Positions 1 through 8,675 of a stretch of DNA of 64,000 nucleotides are shown here, in pieces; position 1 is the first letter of the stretch; every line of letters begins with the position of its first letter. Position numbers and translations under genes: made by a program. The notes below the pieces were generated by a model. That model had not been told where the DNA came from and did no database searches. It saw only the letters and a program-made list of their open reading frames with translations. Source of the stretch: Anaerolineaceae bacterium (GTDB taxonomy: Bacteria > Chloroflexota > Anaerolineae > Aggregatilineales > Phototrophicaceae); contig JACKCF010000001.1 in assembly GCA_020634165.1 (NCBI GenBank), positions 372,001 to 436,000 of the forward strand, in the 5' to 3' direction.

Positions 1-3000
1 GGTCCCATCGTGTAACGCGCTGCCGCCAACTGTGTGCCAATGGAAACTGTTCCACTGGTGCTGGTGGCGCTTTCAACGGTGATGCTCCCCGGCAGCGTCA
101 GGCTGATGCTGGCGTCGTTGATGGCTGCACCACTTGTATTGTTGATGCTGACCTTCCATTCGACGCTGTCACCTACCTGGGCGAAGGTGCTCATCGGCGT
201 GATGGCGAACAGCGTATCTGGCACAACGAAGTCACCGATGGTGCCTCCGGCGGTTGTTCCGCCATTGCCCAGGACTACGGGTGTCGTGTTGCACGTGGCA
301 GCATTGCCACCGACGCAGACACGGATACCTGCCGCATTGTTGCTGGTATTTGGGTCATTGACGGCCACACCCTGGCTGACATCGGTCCGTAAGACGAGTT
401 CAGAGCCATTGGTGCCGCTATCCACTACCGACTGGACCATCATCGACAGGCTAAAGCCGGATGGAACGACGACAGTGCCATAGTCACAGGTGATGACCGT
501 CGGGCTGCCGCTTCCGCCTGTCACCGTACTACCGGTCGGGCAGTCATCGTTGGCATAGGTCAGGCCAACGGGTAACGTGTGCTCAATCACAACGCCTGAT
601 GATGAGGCCTGACCGTTGTTGATGGCATCAGCAAATGAATTAATCGTGATGCCTTCTCCTGGCGCTTCATCACTGACGCTGATGTCTGCTTCAAGGTCGG
701 CTTCGTTACTGGCCTCTAAGGTCAGGATTTCAACACGGTTGCCGCTTGCGTTGTGATGATGGACCAGCATGATTTCCGGCAGTGTCGTTACAGCACTCAG
801 GTCATAGTCCACCGGAATAAACAGCCCGTCCAGGTCGACATACCAGGTCAAACCTGGGTATGGCCCACCTTGCAGGCCGCTGTCATCGCTGAAGCTGAGG
901 GGGGCTGCGGCCACATCGTAGTTGATGTAGTCCCCACTCAACCGCGTCGAATCCGTAAAGTTGAGTTCACCCAGCACATCAACGTAGAAGCTCAACGTGG
1001 AGTTGGCGCTGTTCAGGCCGAGCAACCCTGCTGGAATTGGGAAGACCATGACGTTGTTATTGAGCAGATACAGGTCAATTTCATCCGCGAAGAATTCATT
1101 CGGCACGACGAAAGCGGCTGATCCTGTGTTCAGGTCCTGGATGAATCCGATGAATATATCAGTCGGGTCGGCACCGATGCCGAATGCTGCGGCGGCTGTG
1201 CCCAGGTCCCAGTTGAACAGGTTCCAGTCTTCTGCCAGGTCGCCATCAGTATCGAAGTAAATATCAAACAGCGTTTCGTAAGCGTTGGCTGTACTCCAAT
1301 CACCGTAGACACTCAACGCCATATAGACGGTTGTGTTGGCCAGGGCGGCATCCAGATCACCCCCTGTCAGGTCCAGCCAGAAATTGAGGTCGGACGAAAG
1401 ACCAATATATTGTAGGTCGCCTCGGTCAAAACCGGCTGGCGAGAAGCCATCGTTCGGGCTTTCGTAAACTTTCTCGAAGGCCGTCACAATCGACCACGTA
1501 TCGTAGGGCAGGTTGCCACCAGTGAAGACCTCGGTACCCGTGAGGTTGATGGTCGTCAGGCCAACAAGATCAGGACCCACAGCCACAGTGGCGCTGTCAG
1601 CCGCCATATCCGATGCTGGACGCGGAACGGCATGGACGGCAACGCGCAGAACGCTGCTGCTGTCTGTTGGCGTCAGGACGACATAGCCGCCTTCTTCCGC
1701 TACAAAGTGGCGCGGAATGCCACCAAGCACAAGCGGCGAAGTCTGCGTAAGTGATGAGGTTGGATCGGGCGTATGGGGTTGAGCAGCCGTCGGGTCCAGC
1801 GATAGGGTGACGTTCAAGGTGACGCTGCCACCTGCCGGAACGCTCACGCTGGATGGCGATACGCTGAACTGCGCCATTGGCGTATCGTTTCGCTGGTCAA
1901 AGGTGATGTCATAGGTACGCGGTGTCGTTCCCAGATTTTGAACCGTGATGGTTTGGCTTCGGGTTTCGGCAGTCACTGCCTCAATCAAGCCGAACGACAC
2001 GCTGACGCGCTCCGGTGCGCTGGTGCCGTAAGCGATAACCTCGGTCGAAACAGCGTTCGCCAGGTCCACACGGCCACCACCCACACGGCTGACGCCATAA
2101 TTCAGGCCAGACTGGTCCGGTTCGGTCCAGACGTCATTGGTCGCTGTATTCATCAGCAGCGCTTTGATCTGGGCAACGGTCCATGTTGGGTGCAGTTCAC
2201 GCATCAGTGCAGCCGATCCGGCGATGTGGGGCGATGCCATCGAGGTGCCACCCAGATAGGTGCCATCTGTGCCAGTACCCGCTGCTGTGCTGTAGATGAA
2301 GTCGCCCGGTGCGGCGATATCCGGCTTAAGGATTTGCAGACCTGTTTCAGCACCCATGCGCGGGCCGCGTGACGAGAAGCTGCTGATCTGGTCGCCTTCG
2401 CTGAAGCCCAGTGTGCTGGTCAATGCCGAATCCATATCAACGTCATACGGCAGCGGATTCGCCAGAATATTCAGGCCATCTTCGCGCAAGATCGACACAC
2501 ATGGAACAGGTGCCTTAGCTGCGCCGCCGCCATCATCGTAACCACAGCTCAACAGGATGAATGGGAAATCATCCACTGGTGTCACTGCGATGAGGCCATG
2601 TAACTGACCACCGCTGCCATCACCATATACGCCGAGCGTATCAACAGCCGTCGTCATTCTCTGGTTAGAGCCGCATGTGCCATCATCCCAATCAAAGACG
2701 ACCACGAAGGGCATGCCATCACGCGGCACACTATCATAATCGCTGGGGGAGCAGCCGCCTGTACCGCCTGTGCCAGCATCACCAACGCGCCGTACCCACG
2801 AAGGTCCGAAATAGCCGCTCGCACCATTGACTGACTGCGATGCCGGAATGATGGTTGGATAGGAAGGATAGACACCCGCTTCACCGGAGAGCAGACGTAC
2901 GCTGCCATAGGTTGTATCGTTCGTGGTCGAAGCTACCGCAATCGTGCCATCAGCGACATTCGGCGAGCCGTTGACATAATATGTATCGCCTTCGTTGCCC

Positions 3001-4217
3001 GCGCTGCCGACCATCACGACGCCCGCCTGTGTGGCGATATTGAACTGCTGCGTCAGGAGTTCCTGCGGGCTGCCATAAAAGCCGCCGTAGCTGTTATTGG
3101 TCACATCCAGGCGATCAGCCGGATTGCTGTCGCCATTGGGGTCCATCGCAAATTCGACGGCCTGCGCGGCAGCGACAAAGCTCACTGACGGACCGCAGCC
3201 GCCGATACGCAGCGCGTAGATTTCGGCTTCCGGTGCCACGCCAGGGCCAATACTCAGGTCCATAGCCGTTGTTGACGCATCATACGGGCCGATGTATGTG
3301 CTGCCATCGCTGTTGACACCGCTGCCTGCGGCTGTACCCGCCACATGCGATCCATGACCGTTACAGTCAATCGGATCATCATCCGGATTCAGAGGCAGGC
3401 CAGCATCCCAGCCTTCGCCGACGAAGTCGTACCCGCCAACAATGCGGCTGCCATCAAAGCTAATATCGGCAAGCGTACTGGCATCGTTACCCGCATAAGT
3501 CGCCGGATTCCCACTGCCGTTGAAGTTCGCATGGGTATAGTCCACGCCGCTGTCGATAATGCCGATACGGATGCCCGTACCCGTTATGCCTGTGCTGTTT
3601 TCCCACACGCTGATGGCACCGATGAAGGGCACGCTGTCCGCATTGGTAAATTCACCAAACTGGTCAGGGATCACACGGGCGACCCCTGGTATGGCCTCTA
3701 TCGCTTCCAGGTTAGCCGCATCAATGCGCAGAATCAGGGCATTGGCCGTAATCGACAGATCACCCAACTTCTGCACACTGAACTGGCTCTGCATCTGAGC
3801 TAAAAGGCTGCTTTGCTGTGCGAGCAAGCTGGCACTACGGCTCGCCACCTGTGGCACCAGCGCGCCGGGGCTGGCAGCATCCTGCCAGATGGCACCTGCT
3901 GCCGCACCTTCCAGTTCTACCAGCACCGTAATTGGGCCACTTTCTGGGACGAGTGCATTGGGCAGTACATAATCTGGGTCCAGTGATTCGGTGATGGCTG
4001 TCACCACGTCGCCACGTTCAATACCCAGGCTGTTGCGGTCGATGGTTGGTCGGACACCCTCGCCATCTTCGGCGGCTGCCCGCTGCGGAATGGCGGCATT
4101 GATGGTACTGGGTGGTTCCTGGGCGCTGCTTGCCCCGATGACCATCACCAGGCATAGAATCAGCGCGAATGTGATGCTGCGCCGCGTGGTCCATAACGAA
4201 TGCGTATCTATCTTCAT
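1..4217 (-). CDS. Secreted S8 (subtilisin-like) serine protease, 3' end outside window
   Basis: Reading leftwards from ATG at 4217 the frame stays open to base 1, so at least 1405 residues are present and the C-terminus is missing. The N-terminus is a signal peptide (MKIDTHSLWTTRRS, then a hydrophobic stretch ending ASSAQE). Residues about 75-200 look like an I9-type propeptide. The peptidase S8 domain follows with catalytic Asp222 (GIIDSGVDY), His288 (NGHGSHVAGT) and Ser659 (GGTSMASPH); the long His-Ser spacing suggests a PA-like insert near 430-560. After about residue 720 come Fn3-like or DUF11-like beta domains, where the window ends. It should be an exported, self-processing protease that degrades extracellular protein. 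It lies 78 bp downstream of the small propeptide-like gene at 4296-4934 and is probably co-transcribed with it. Family assignment is secure; substrate is unknown. Confidence 0.95.
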   Translation of the reverse strand, partial: MKIDTHSLWTTRRSITFALILCLVMVIGASSAQEPPSTINAAIPQRAAAEDGEGVRPTIDRNSLGIERGDVVTAITESLDPDYVLPNALVPESGPITVLVELEGAAAGAIWQDAASPGALVPQVASRSASLLAQQSSLLAQMQSQFSVQKLGDLSITANALILRIDAANLEAIEAIPGVARVIPDQFGEFTNADSVPFIGAISVWENSTGITGTGIRIGIIDSGVDYTHANFNGSGNPATYAGNDASTLADISFDGSRIVGGYDFVGEGWDAGLPLNPDDDPIDCNGHGSHVAGTAAGSGVNSDGSTYIGPYDASTTAMDLSIGPGVAPEAEIYALRIGGCGPSVSFVAAAQAVEFAMDPNGDSNPADRLDVTNNSYGGFYGSPQELLTQQFNIATQAGVVMVGSAGNEGDTYYVNGSPNVADGTIAVASTTNDTTYGSVRLLSGEAGVYPSYPTIIPASQSVNGASGYFGPSWVRRVGDAGTGGTGGCSPSDYDSVPRDGMPFVVVFDWDDGTCGSNQRMTTAVDTLGVYGDGSGGQLHGLIAVTPVDDFPFILLSCGYDDGGGAAKAPVPCVSILREDGLNILANPLPYDVDMDSALTSTLGFSEGDQISSFSSRGPRMGAETGLQILKPDIAAPGDFIYSTAAGTGTDGTYLGGTSMASPHIAGSAALMRELHPTWTVAQIKALLMNTATNDVWTEPDQSGLNYGVSRVGGGRVDLANAVSTEVIAYGTSAPERVSVSFGLIEAVTAETRSQTITVQNLGTTPRTYDITFDQRNDTPMAQFSVSPSSVSVPAGGSVTLNVTLSLDPTAAQPHTPDPTSSLTQTSPLVLGGIPRHFVAEEGGYVVLTPTDSSSVLRVAVHAVPRPASDMAADSATVAVGPDLVGLTTINLTGTEVFTGGNLPYDTWSIVTAFEKVYESPNDGFSPAGFDRGDLQYIGLSSDLNFWLDLTGGDLDAALANTTVYMALSVYGDWSTANAYETLFDIYFDTDGDLAEDWNLFNWDLGTAAAAFGIGADPTDIFIGFIQDLNTGSAAFVVPNEFFADEIDLYLLNNNVMVFPIPAGLLGLNSANSTLSFYVDVLGELNFTDSTRLSGDYINYDVAAAPLSFSDDSGLQGGPYPGLTWYVDLDGLFIPVDYDLSAVTTLPEIMLVHHHNASGNRVEILTLEASNEADLEADISVSDEAPGEGITINSFADAINNGQASSSGVVIEHTLPVGLTYANDDCPTGSTVTGGSGSPTVITCDYGTVVVPSGFSLSMMVQSVVDSGTNGSELVLRTDVSQGVAVNDPNTSNNAAGIRVCVGGNAATCNTTPVVLGNGGTTAGGTIGDFVVPDTLFAITPMSTFAQVGDSVEWKVSINNTSGAAINDASISLTLPGSITVESATSTSGTVSIGTQLAAARYTMG

Positions 4218-4295
4218 GTAACGATCCCCACAATAAGTTTAAGAATAATCACCATGCCCCTAAACATGGCGCTTTCTCGATAGCTCGTACGGCCC

Positions 4296-4934
4296 TTAAC
4301 GCGCTTGTGGTGTTACCACAGGGTAACCTGGCTGCACGGGTCCAGGCCGCACAAAATCCGGTGTGATGGGCGTTTGCTCGCTGATAACTTCCACCGACCG
4401 AATGTAAAATTGTCCACTTAATGCGTCAGCAGCACGGGTATCAGTCGCGATAACCACGACCACTGACAACCACCTCTCTTGGAGCACAAAACGTGCCTGC
4501 GGATCAACCGCCTGCACGAGAATCATCATACGTTGCACCAGTTCGTCGATGATGGCATTTTGTGCTTTCAACACCGCTGCGACCTGTGGCAGGGTCGCGT
4601 TGGCCTGCCTGAAGCTGCGCCAGACTACCTGACCAAGCGGGTCAGCGTTCAGCTCGATGATGAGCTGGCCCTGTGTCTGTGCTGGGAATGTGGCGACAGG
4701 CTCAACCGGAACCGCTGTGGCGATGGGACCCAGTGGTTGGGCACCAGGACGGCCCGGTAAGATGCGCGTCGGTAAAGGGCTATCCTGCGCCCGGACGACA
4801 GGCATCCGCTCGTTATAGATGGCACTCACAATGATGGCCCATGCCAGTAATATCGTGATGCCAGAACGACAGCTTTTGTATTTTCGCACACCATACACAG
4901 ACGACGGCTTCAAGTGTGTCGTGATTTTTAACAT
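4296..4934 (-). CDS. Exported stand-alone I9-propeptide-like protein (possible subtilase inhibitor or chaperone)
   Basis: A 212-residue protein with a membrane or signal segment at about 26-42 and a proline-rich linker. The domain at about 88-187 mirrors the propeptide of the protease encoded just downstream. Both begin with a hydrophobic strand ending in EL, share a PQVA motif before a Gln/Leu-rich helix, have an FVLQ/FSVQ strand, and end in an Ala-rich helix plus a V-x-VI strand. Free I9-domain proteins are known to inhibit or fold subtilases, so a role as inhibitor or folding helper of the neighbouring protease is a reasonable inference. No peptidase motif is present. Start chosen at the ATG following gtgagaac. 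The gene order (this gene first, then protease) fits co-expression. Similarity was judged by eye only. Confidence 0.6.
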   Translation of the reverse strand: MLKITTHLKPSSVYGVRKYKSCRSGITILLAWAIIVSAIYNERMPVVRAQDSPLPTRILPGRPGAQPLGPIATAVPVEPVATFPAQTQGQLIIELNADPLGQVVWRSFRQANATLPQVAAVLKAQNAIIDELVQRMMILVQAVDPQARFVLQERWLSVVVVIATDTRAADALSGQFYIRSVEVISEQTPITPDFVRPGPVQPGYPVVTPQAR

Positions 4935-4976
4935 GTTCTCACGATGGAAGCAAGAAAGTAACCCGCTTTCGTTACC

Positions 4977-5005
4977 TAAAATGTAACATTCTTGACGCGC
5001 GTCAA
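4977..5005 (-). promoter_or_regulatory. Candidate promoter with palindromic operator for the protease operon
   Basis: The perfect 14-bp palindrome TTGACGCGCGTCAA (4992-5005) provides, on the minus strand, a -35-like TTGACG. It is followed after 17 bp by a weak -10-like ATTTTA at 4982-4977, about 45 bp upstream of the gene starting at 4934. A second inverted repeat (gtaac...gttac) lies at 4958-4975. The overlap of a palindrome with a -35 box suggests repressor control, but no regulator can be named. Confidence 0.35.
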
Positions 5006-5040
5006 TTTACTGTGGATGTTGGCGTAGTCAGGAACAATGC

Positions 5041-5535
5041 TCAGGCGGGTTGCTCGGCTTCGGTGTTTTGTTTCGGGCTGATGATCTGCATTTCCTGGGT
5101 ACGTATATCATCTGGAATGGGGTTTCCGGCAACGGCATAGATCAGCACACCGACTGCCGACAGACTGATGCTTGCCAGCGTTCCGAAGGCTTGTAACTGG
5201 CCAAAGAAGATGTCGGTTGTTTCTGTGCGCAGATGGCTGCCGAAGCCCAAAATATCCGATAATCCAGCCAGCGAAGCGAACAGCAGGCCCGTTAGCGCCA
5301 GCCGCAGGCCAACTTGCTGTGCCAGATTGGACCGTACACCCAGGTAGAACGTAAACTTGACGTAGGTAATGGCACCGAACATCAACAGGGATTCACCCAT
5401 TAACAGCAGCGCCACCTGCACCACGCCAATGGCGGGTGTATCGCGCACACCTGTAATGCCAGGGAACAGGCCCATCATCGCCAGCATGATGCCCATTGCC
5501 CCAATAGCTATCCCAACCTGACCAAATCGCTGCAT
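5041..5535 (-). CDS. Four-helix integral membrane protein, unknown function
   Basis: A 164-residue protein with four hydrophobic segments (about 7-27, 38-60, 73-95 and 115-140) and a short polar tail ending in TEAEQPA. The frame stays open upstream to 5709, but that extension is encoded by the 45-bp palindromic repeat array and gives three near-identical 15-residue units. The start was therefore placed at the ATG at 5535 (MQRFGQVG), just before the first helix. The ribosome-binding site is weak. No recognised family; the topology resembles small uncharacterised membrane proteins. Confidence 0.6.
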   Translation of the reverse strand: MQRFGQVGIAIGAMGIMLAMMGLFPGITGVRDTPAIGVVQVALLLMGESLLMFGAITYVKFTFYLGVRSNLAQQVGLRLALTGLLFASLAGLSDILGFGSHLRTETTDIFFGQLQAFGTLASISLSAVGVLIYAVAGNPIPDDIRTQEMQIISPKQNTEAEQPA

Positions 5536-5559
5536 AGATTTTGTACTCTGTTTTTCTTC

Positions 5560-5720
5560 GTAAGGACGCAGCCCGCCGCGCCGGAACCATCGTTGTTCTC
5601 TGCCGTAGGGGCACAGCACGCTACGCCGGAACCATTGTTGTTCTCTGCCGTAGGGGCACAGCATGCTGTGCCCGGACCAAGTTTGTTTGCTACTGTAGGG
5701 GCAAGGCATACCTTGCCCCC
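5560..5720. repeat. Tandem array of four 45-bp units built on the GTAG palindrome
   Basis: Units begin at 5560, 5605, 5650 and 5695, exactly 45 bp apart. Each opens with a gtaggggca-type half palindrome, followed in the first three by a related tail (ggaaccattgttgttctct or variant). The first unit is the most diverged; units three and four carry near-complete palindromes (cagcatgctg and caaggcataccttg cores). The array sits between the membrane protein and the dipeptidase. The 45-bp period is a multiple of three and the minus strand is free of stops, so it extends the neighbouring reading frame artificially. Confidence 0.85.
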
Positions 5721-5736
5721 TAATGATATGAATGCC

Positions 5737-6804
5737 TTAAGTCGGTAGCGTTTCCCGTAGCTTGCGCAGCATATTGCCGCCACAAATGGCGGCTACGTCT
5801 TCTTCACTGTATCCACGCTCGAACAGACCATCTTTCAGGTGCCACAAATCAGTGACTGTGCCCATCTCCAGTGGCGTACTCGTTGCACCAAAACCGCCAT
5901 CGAAATCACTGCCGAAACCCACATGGCGCGCGCTGCCTGTAATCTGGCAAACATGGTCAACGATGTCATAAATCACGCTGACCGGCACCGGCGGGTCACC
6001 AGGCTGCCAACCGTCTTGCAGGAAGCGATTATACATCACCACACCCATCACGCCGTCGCGCTCGCCCAACAGGCGGATCATATCGTCGCTGAAGTGGCGA
6101 TCAGTATTGCAGAATTTGCGTGGATTGGTATGGCTGGCGATGATCTGCCCCTCATAACGATCCAGTGATTCATAAACGGCTTGTTCGGCCATATGCGACA
6201 AATCGAGCAGAGCATTGTAATTGGCCATTTGCGCCAGCAAATCATGGCCGAGCGCCGTCAATCCCCCTGGAGCGCGTGTACCGCCGCTGTAGCGTGTCTG
6301 CGTCCAGGCGGTGCCGACGATGCGTACACCGCGTTCGTACCACTCATCAAACTGTTCTGGCTCGATGATTGGGTCCGCGCCTTCCATCAGCACCACCAAC
6401 CCATGACGGCGCTCATTGGGCAGCTTTTCGCCCTCCCAACTGGCCAGCACCTCATCCAGGTCAGCCTGATTTTTCACAAGAATGATGCACTCATCCTCGT
6501 TAGCCAATCGATAGTAATAATCAAGCTGACGCGAGGCCGCGTCGTAGGCTTCCGTGGGGTTGCTGTAGGTCGGCTCCTCACCAGGAACATTATTGCTGGC
6601 GAGTCCACTACGATGCGGGGCAACGAACAGGGTTGAGAATACAACGGCTACCCGTCCCAATAGGGCATCCGGCAGGCCAATGGTTGCTAACGGGAAACCG
6701 GTTCCGGCTTCATTCTGGCGATGCTTAAGCGCGCTGACGCGATAATCGCGCAGATAAATCGCCTGATTGTAAGCAATATCCTCATGGGCATCGACGATAA
6801 TCAT
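5737..6804 (-). CDS. Membrane-dipeptidase-like metallopeptidase (peptidase family M19)
   Basis: A 355-residue amidohydrolase-fold protein. M19 (renal dipeptidase) enzymes hydrolyse L-Xaa-L/D-Xaa dipeptides with a binuclear zinc centre. Matching motifs are DAHED near the N-terminus, LMEGADP (bridging acidic ligand), LDLSHM and IIASHTNP (the two metal histidines) and FGSDFDGG. No signal peptide is visible, so it should be cytoplasmic. Start chosen at ATG 6804 (MIIVDAHED), which begins the conserved first strand; the frame is open to 6846. Length fits the family. The role is probably peptide catabolism. Confidence 0.88.
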   Translation of the reverse strand: MIIVDAHEDIAYNQAIYLRDYRVSALKHRQNEAGTGFPLATIGLPDALLGRVAVVFSTLFVAPHRSGLASNNVPGEEPTYSNPTEAYDAASRQLDYYYRLANEDECIILVKNQADLDEVLASWEGEKLPNERRHGLVVLMEGADPIIEPEQFDEWYERGVRIVGTAWTQTRYSGGTRAPGGLTALGHDLLAQMANYNALLDLSHMAEQAVYESLDRYEGQIIASHTNPRKFCNTDRHFSDDMIRLLGERDGVMGVVMYNRFLQDGWQPGDPPVPVSVIYDIVDHVCQITGSARHVGFGSDFDGGFGATSTPLEMGTVTDLWHLKDGLFERGYSEEDVAAICGGNMLRKLRETLPT

Positions 6805-7013
6805 AGGGTATCCGCCAGTCATTTGATGGTGATTTTTATGCCCCACATTCTAGCGCTGGAACCCGCATTTGGCGATGATGCGTAGACCGATACGTAGAAT
6901 CACGGAGATTTCTTTATGTTATGTTACAGATTGTTACATAGAATGAAGATTATGAATCGACAGTCGTGGCATTCTGTCCGTCAAATGGATATGAATATAA
7001 GAGAGGGTACCCA

Positions 7014-7421
7014 ATGACCAATTTTTCTATCGAGATGCTTGATGATCTCCCAGTAATCCTGACAACCTACTTTGAAGATTATGGTGGCTCCGATGATGTT
7101 GCCGCCTTCTCAAAGCAACTGATCCCGATGTTTGATCGTGCGACCGAAAAGCTCTACCACCTGATCGACATGCGCCGCGCGACCCTGTCTTTCAACGACA
7201 TCATGACGTCCACCGACTACTGCATCAAACGGCCGGAAGGCTTCGCCAATCATGCTAATTTCCAGGCGTTCGCCCTGATTACTGAACGCAAAATGTTCCA
7301 GAGCATCGCCAGGGGGCTGGGAACGGCCACTTTTGGCAACCTGAATGTGCCTGTTGTCCCCACAGTGGAAGAAGCCCTGGACTGGGTGCGCCGAGACTGT
7401 GCCATGCGCCAGACCGCTTAA
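7014..7421 (+). CDS. Small STAS-like alpha/beta protein, paralogue 1
   Basis: A 135-residue protein with alternating strands and helices (ILTTY, YHLIDM, FALIT, VPVVPTVEEAL). It closely resembles the gene at 7485 (shared LSFNDIM, MF..IA.GL, FGN, EAL.W) and more distantly the one at 27584. The pattern suggests a SpoIIAA/STAS-like fold often found in uncharacterised regulatory proteins. Start at 7014 is preceded by gagaggg at a good distance. No catalytic motif is seen. The function is unknown, perhaps protein-protein regulation. Confidence 0.7.
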   Translation: MTNFSIEMLDDLPVILTTYFEDYGGSDDVAAFSKQLIPMFDRATEKLYHLIDMRRATLSFNDIMTSTDYCIKRPEGFANHANFQAFALITERKMFQSIARGLGTATFGNLNVPVVPTVEEALDWVRRDCAMRQTA

Positions 7422-7484
7422 TAGAAAAAACGCTCCTTATCGCATATCATTCCTGTATGGGGAACAGCATAAGGAGCAACTGGA

Positions 7485-7889
7485 ATGGCCAATTACGTCA
7501 TTGAGTGTCTTTTGGATTCGCCTGTTGTAATGGTGACGTATCAGCCCGGGTATGGTGGCGACGAGGACATTGCTGCGTTCGCCGATGCTGTGATCGACGT
7601 GTTTGAAAATCTGGACTACAAAGCCTATCTCATGTTCAATATGAGTTCGGCCAAACTCTCGTTCAACGATATCATGCAATCCGCACAGCGCATCTTGCGC
7701 AGCGAGAATAGTCCCATCAAGCACCCGAACTTCATCGCGCTCGGCATGATTACCGATAGCAAGATGTTCCGCACCGTCGCCAAGGGCCTGAACTCAGCCG
7801 CATTTGGCAATATCAAAGTGCAGGTCTTCGCGACTCGTGATGAGGCGCTTGCCTGGGCGCGCATGGAAAACGCCAAGCGCAGCGGCTAA
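7485..7889 (+). CDS. Small STAS-like alpha/beta protein, paralogue 2
   Basis: A 134-residue paralogue of the preceding gene, 63 bp downstream with its own strong ribosome-binding site (aaggag). Conserved features are YGGxEDIAAF, LSFNDIMQS, the KMFRTVAKGL helix and FGNIKV, then a C-terminal helix (EALAWARME). It ends 9 bp from the convergent stop of the first tandem membrane gene. The duplication with separate ribosome sites suggests both copies are made as separate proteins. Function unknown. Confidence 0.7.
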   Translation: MANYVIECLLDSPVVMVTYQPGYGGDEDIAAFADAVIDVFENLDYKAYLMFNMSSAKLSFNDIMQSAQRILRSENSPIKHPNFIALGMITDSKMFRTVAKGLNSAAFGNIKVQVFATRDEALAWARMENAKRSG

Positions 7890-7898
7890 ACGCAGCCT

Positions 7899-8675
7899 TC
7901 ATTCACTCGACTCAAACACGACCTCACCATTTACCAGCACCAGTACATTGTCATGGTCGCCTTGGGTTACTTCGATAACGCTATTTTCTAGACCATGCAA
8001 CGATGGCAGAAAAGGCTCTAACTGGTGAAAAGCAAGTTCGCAGTTGATACTAATCTGATTGCACTCGTATAGCTCTAAAGTTAGTCGATTGCCATCCCAA
8101 TCAAATATACTCTTGCGCAATATATGATAGTCATGATCATTTATACGAGCATAGGTAATGCTGTTATAAGTTGTGTCAGTATTTGTGACAGCTAGGGCGA
8201 TAAAGAATGTGCACACGAGTGCGATAAGAGTCACTCCCTTGATCCAGAAGTGATCTTCGTATTCTGACTCTGTATCGTTTGGTTTTGTGAAAATGGAGGC
8301 AGCAAATAGGATCACTATAAAAAATAAAACAGGCGCACAAGGTATGCCTGAAAATAGCGTTACAAAGATCAAATAGCCGAAGAAAAATATACCAGCTATG
8401 ACCGAAGCTATAACAGACAAGAGCCATGCCATGTGATTAGACAAATAGCCCCATTGGCCCATTAGCTGAACGAAGATAAAAGGCACTATGATCGCTACAC
8501 AAAAGGACACAAATACTTCATACTGCTTGAGCACCACCGCCCCGATCAACTCATCCAGCCAGAAGAACAGCATCATCGCCAGCGAAAACACGATCACCGC
8601 GAACGCCTCATTCTGCGAGTAGCGATCTGTGCGTGGCTTCGCCTTGCGCTTGATCTTTTCCACAGGCTCGGTCAT
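7899..8675 (-). CDS. Tandem membrane-protein family, copy 5 (last gene of operon)
   Basis: A 258-residue protein. The cytoplasmic N-terminus is basic (EKIKRKAKPRTDRYSQNEA), followed by about five hydrophobic helices and a non-membrane C-terminal domain. That domain holds a CX6C pair (CNQISINC) and the family signature GDHDNVLVLVNGEVVFESSE. Its start overlaps the stop of the upstream copy by four bases (ATGA), which implies translational coupling. No known family recognised. Confidence 0.75.
   Translation of the reverse strand: MTEPVEKIKRKAKPRTDRYSQNEAFAVIVFSLAMMLFFWLDELIGAVVLKQYEVFVSFCVAIIVPFIFVQLMGQWGYLSNHMAWLLSVIASVIAGIFFFGYLIFVTLFSGIPCAPVLFFIVILFAASIFTKPNDTESEYEDHFWIKGVTLIALVCTFFIALAVTNTDTTYNSITYARINDHDYHILRKSIFDWDGNRLTLELYECNQISINCELAFHQLEPFLPSLHGLENSVIEVTQGDHDNVLVLVNGEVVFESSE

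Noticed and set aside
753..3803. Several plus-strand open frames of 80-150 codons
   Set aside because: They lie opposite the subtilase gene, overlap each other and show no family motif or ribosome site; they are shadows of its codon bias.
5536..5709. N-terminal extension of the four-helix membrane protein
   Set aside because: It is read entirely from the palindrome array and gives repeated low-quality peptides; the ATG at 5535 fits the first helix.
5560..5720. CRISPR array
   Set aside because: The 45-bp units are repeated along their full length with no unique spacers, and each contains a palindrome of the dispersed family.
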